Shown in pieces: positions 61,794 through 64,000 of a DNA stretch of 64,000 nucleotides (the stretch's first letter is position 1; each line of letters opens with the position of its first letter). Origin of the DNA: Clostridia bacterium (lineage in GTDB: Bacteria; Bacillota_A; Clostridia; TANB77; CAG-508); contig JAFVGB010000015.1 of the NCBI GenBank assembly GCA_017475185.1, positions 80,150 to 144,149 on the forward strand, given 5' to 3'. The position numbers and the translations under genes were made by a program. The notes beneath the pieces were generated by a model that made no database searches, was not told where the DNA came from, and saw nothing but the letters and a program-made list of their open reading frames with translations.

Positions 61794-62558
61794 ATGAATT
61801 TTAAAGAATATGGAGATAGTAAAAATAATACTATAATGTTATTACACGGAGGTGGACTTTCTTGGTGGAATTACAGAGATGAAGCAGAAAAATTACAAAA
61901 TAGTTTTCATGTAATTATTCCAATATTAGATGGGCATTCAGATAGCGATAGGAATTTTACAAGTATTGAAGATAATGCACAAGAAATTATAGATTATATA
62001 ACAAATAAATGTAATGGACATATTCAATTAATAGGAGGGCTATCTTTAGGAGGCCAAATTCTTTTAGAAATATTATCAAGAAAAAGTGATATTTGTGATT
62101 TTGCGATTATAGAAAGTGCATTAGCAATGCCTATGAAAGCAACACAAAAAATGATAAGACCTGCATTTTCAATGAGTTATGGATTAATATCCAAAAAATG
62201 GTTTTCAAAAATGCAATTTAATTCTTTAAGAATAAGAAATGATTTATTTGAAGATTATTATAGAGATACATGCAAAATTACAAAAGAAAATATGATTGCT
62301 TTTATGGAGGCAAATTCAAATTATAAAATTAAAGATACTTTACAAGATACCAAAGCAAGAGTATTGGTTGTTGTTGGAAATAAAGAAAGACCTATAATGA
62401 AAAAATCAGCTAATATGATTAACGAAAAAATAAGAGCAAGTAGAATGGAAATAATACCTAAGTATTCTCATGGAGAATTAAGTATAAATAATCCAGATCG
62501 TTATATTAGTATAATAAATGAACTAATTTCGAATACTCTGTTTTTTGGTGAAAAATAG
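61794..62558 (+). CDS. Alpha/beta-fold hydrolase
   Basis: The 254-residue protein has LLHGGGLSWWNY (oxyanion HG), the nucleophile elbow GGLSLGGQ (about residues 87-94) and a late KYSHGELS that provides His. Substrate unknown; it could be an esterase. The start at 61794 follows AGAAGG. Confidence 0.8.
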   Translation: MNFKEYGDSKNNTIMLLHGGGLSWWNYRDEAEKLQNSFHVIIPILDGHSDSDRNFTSIEDNAQEIIDYITNKCNGHIQLIGGLSLGGQILLEILSRKSDICDFAIIESALAMPMKATQKMIRPAFSMSYGLISKKWFSKMQFNSLRIRNDLFEDYYRDTCKITKENMIAFMEANSNYKIKDTLQDTKARVLVVVGNKERPIMKKSANMINEKIRASRMEIIPKYSHGELSINNPDRYISIINELISNTLFFGEK

Positions 62559-62640
62559 TTATATAATACCCAACTCTCAGGTTCTGTCCTGTTACTTAAT
62601 TAACAATAATTATATAATTAATTGCGAAAGGAGAGGTAAT

Positions 62641-63117
62641 ATGGATCAAAGTAAAATTGGAAAATTTATTTTTAATTGTAGAAAAGAAAAAGGTTTAACA
62701 CAAGAACAATTAGGTGAAAAATTGGGTGTTACAAGTAAATCAATAAGTAGATGGGAAAACGGTAAGACAATGCCAGATTATTCCTTATTAAAAGACTTAT
62801 GCAATGAGTTAGATATTAATGTTAATGAATTATTATCCGGAGAGAAAATTAATGAGACTGATTATATTAGTAAAGCAGAAGAAAATTTTATTATGTTAAA
62901 AGAAAAAGTTGATAGTACATTAAAAATACTAAATATTGTTAAGTATATTTGCACTGTTGCATTGGTAATTGCTTTTTTTGCAAATATGTACTTTAACCAT
63001 AAATATAGAGGTCCATGGGATGATTCAAATCTGAAATTAATTGTTAAGATAATATTATGTGTTGATTTCCCATGTTTAATCTTATGTGAATTGTTAAATT
63101 ACAAAATAAAAAAATAA
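62641..63117 (+). CDS. XRE-family regulator with C-terminal membrane segments
   Basis: The 158-residue protein has an N-terminal helix-turn-helix (KEKGLTQEQLGEKLGVTSKS, about residues 15-34, ending SRWENGKTMPDYSLL). A linker and two hydrophobic segments (about 101-119 and 137-153) follow, so it is a membrane-tethered regulator. The start at 62641 follows AAAGGAGAGG; the longer upstream frame overlaps the previous gene. Confidence 0.82.
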   Translation: MDQSKIGKFIFNCRKEKGLTQEQLGEKLGVTSKSISRWENGKTMPDYSLLKDLCNELDINVNELLSGEKINETDYISKAEENFIMLKEKVDSTLKILNIVKYICTVALVIAFFANMYFNHKYRGPWDDSNLKLIVKIILCVDFPCLILCELLNYKIKK

Positions 63118-63134
63118 AAGAAATAGTAAAAGAT

Positions 63135-63233
63135 ATGAAATATACAGTTGATGGTGTAGGACGTAGTGAAGATGAAGTGTATATCTTTGAAGATAAATAT
63201 ATATTAAAAATTTCTAAAGATAAAAAAGTTTAG
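63135..63233 (+). pseudogene. N-terminal fragment of an aminoglycoside-kinase-like protein
   Basis: The 32-codon frame reads VGRSEDEVYIFEDKYILKIS, the first strands (nucleotide-binding loop and lysine) of APH/choline-kinase-like enzymes, then stops. The rest of the kinase is absent and a terminator follows at 63238-63271. Confidence 0.5.
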
Positions 63234-63237
63234 AAGA

Positions 63238-63271
63238 AGATGCCAGAAAATTATCTGGTATCTTTTTTTTG
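63238..63271 (+). terminator. Terminator after kinase fragment
   Basis: AGATGCCAGA pairs with TCTGGTATCT and is followed by T residues. Confidence 0.8.
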
Positions 63272-63292
63272 TTATAATGAAAATTATTATTG

Positions 63293-63321
63293 TTGCAAAC
63301 AAAATAAAGGTATTATATAAT
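63293..63321 (+). promoter_or_regulatory. SigA promoter of cdd
   Basis: TTGCAA (63293-63298), 17 bases, TATAAT (63316-63321). Confidence 0.65.
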
Positions 63322-63369
63322 GAGTACAACGTATTATATAATGGAAAAATAAATTTGGAGGGTAAAATT

Positions 63370-63762
63370 ATGAACAAAGAAGATATCAATTTTGCAAAAA
63401 AAGCAAGGCTAAATTCACATTCACCATACACTAATTTCCAAACAGGAGCAGCACTTAGAACAAAAAGTGGTAAAGTATATTTAGGATGTAACATAGAAAA
63501 TCATGGAATACAGTCTATATGTGCTGAACGAACAGCTTTTGTAAAAGCACTTTCGGAAGGAGAAAAAGAATTTGAATCTATAACAGTTGTAGGTGGCTTA
63601 AAAGGTGAAGAAACAACAGAAAAATGTTTACCATGTGGATATTGTAGACAATTTATGAGAGAGTTTGTAGATGATAATTTTAAAGTGTGTGTTGTTAATA
63701 AAGAAGATATGGCGGAAGAATTAACTATTAATGAATTATTGCCACATAGTTATAAATTCTAG
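63370..63762 (+). CDS. cdd: Cytidine deaminase
   Basis: The 130-residue enzyme deaminates cytidine and deoxycytidine. The zinc site is formed by CAERTAF (Cys and catalytic Glu) and PCGYCRQF. SPYTNFQTGAAL and GCNIENHGI bind the nucleoside. GGAGGG precedes the ATG. Length matches the homotetrameric family. Confidence 0.92.
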   Translation: MNKEDINFAKKARLNSHSPYTNFQTGAALRTKSGKVYLGCNIENHGIQSICAERTAFVKALSEGEKEFESITVVGGLKGEETTEKCLPCGYCRQFMREFVDDNFKVCVVNKEDMAEELTINELLPHSYKF

Positions 63763-63901
63763 ATATACAATTATTTTAGGAAATATTAAAAAAGTAGACT
63801 TATCACTCTTGTATGGAAAAAATAGGAATTATTTTAAAACAATATCGAATAAGATATATTGAATAAAAAATAACTCTTATTAGAAAGGAATGATTAAGTA
63901 T

Positions 63902-64000
63902 ATGAAAAAAATCATTTTTGAAGGATGTGGAACTGCAATAGCTACACCATTTACAGAAGATGGTGTTAACTTTGACGAGTTTAAAAAAATAATTGAAAAC
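63902..64000 (+). CDS. dapA: 4-hydroxy-tetrahydrodipicolinate synthase, 5' part
   Basis: The 33 readable codons give MKKIIFEGCGTAIATPFTED followed by GVNFDEFKKII, the N-terminus of DapA, which condenses pyruvate and aspartate semialdehyde for lysine, diaminopimelate and spore dipicolinate. The gene continues past the window. GAAAGGAATG precedes the ATG. Confidence 0.85.
   Translation, partial: MKKIIFEGCGTAIATPFTEDGVNFDEFKKIIEN

Overview
The window is very A+T-rich DNA from a Gram-positive, anaerobic endospore former of the Clostridia/Firmicutes kind. Evidence for this is a spore protease (gpr), a cotJABC spore-coat operon, a spore photoproduct lyase, a SUF iron-sulfur operon, MrnC, RbgA, near-perfect SigA promoters (TTGACA-17-TATAAT) and strong AGGAGG ribosome binding sites. 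No transposase, integrase, CRISPR array or complete rRNA gene was seen.

Layout. 0-3 kb: rbgA, mrnC, tRNA-Glu(CTC), a small membrane protein and gpr. 3-10.8 kb: a DtxR-fold regulator with a C-terminal Cys cluster, then sufC-sufB-sufD-sufS-sufU and mnmA. Every gap of the suf run carries a foreign unit: two small genes on the opposite strand, one small gene with its own promoter and terminator, and one long inverted repeat. 10.8-26 kb: a candidate structured RNA of about 370 nt, a nucleotidyltransferase-fold gene, glgP, pyk, a lipoprotein, cotJABC, a LysM/serine-hydrolase-like lipoprotein, a small alarmone synthetase, a frame-disrupted splB and an acyl-CoA synthetase. 26-39.8 kb: an accessory island with a Ycf46-type AAA ATPase, a DUF1257-DUF2997 fusion, then nine intracellular BspA-type leucine-rich-repeat genes around a MiaB/RimO-like radical SAM gene. 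Eight of those genes share a C-terminal signature, KS(F/Y)xGx(I/V)RxNLI. 39.8-56 kb: ppaC, cysS, a frame-disrupted helD whose leader holds a 5S-rRNA-like fragment, two genes with a shared leader hairpin, a MazF-like gene, an MFS exporter with a leader peptide, tRNA-Leu(TAG), an XRE/DUF2178/ABC exporter operon and rlmD. 56-61.7 kb: a row of mostly single-gene units separated by degraded copies of the rlmD 3' end. 61.7-64 kb: a hydrolase, an XRE regulator, a kinase fragment, cdd and the start of dapA.

Two codon styles alternate. Core genes are strongly A/T-ending and use AGA for Arg. Accessory genes (the LRR and Ycf46 blocks, and units at 7.6, 11.4, 41.0, 47.3 and 49.6 kb) use CGG, CAG and CTG freely and often carry private promoters and terminators. 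By eye, core genes contain in-frame CGG at only four places (three in splB, one in helD). At all four the homologous frame resumes by skipping one base so that GGN (Gly) is read. This is the most unusual signal in the window. The second is the LRR/radical-SAM island, the third the rlmD-tail cassette row. All assignments come from reading the sequence and remembered family motifs; no searches were run.
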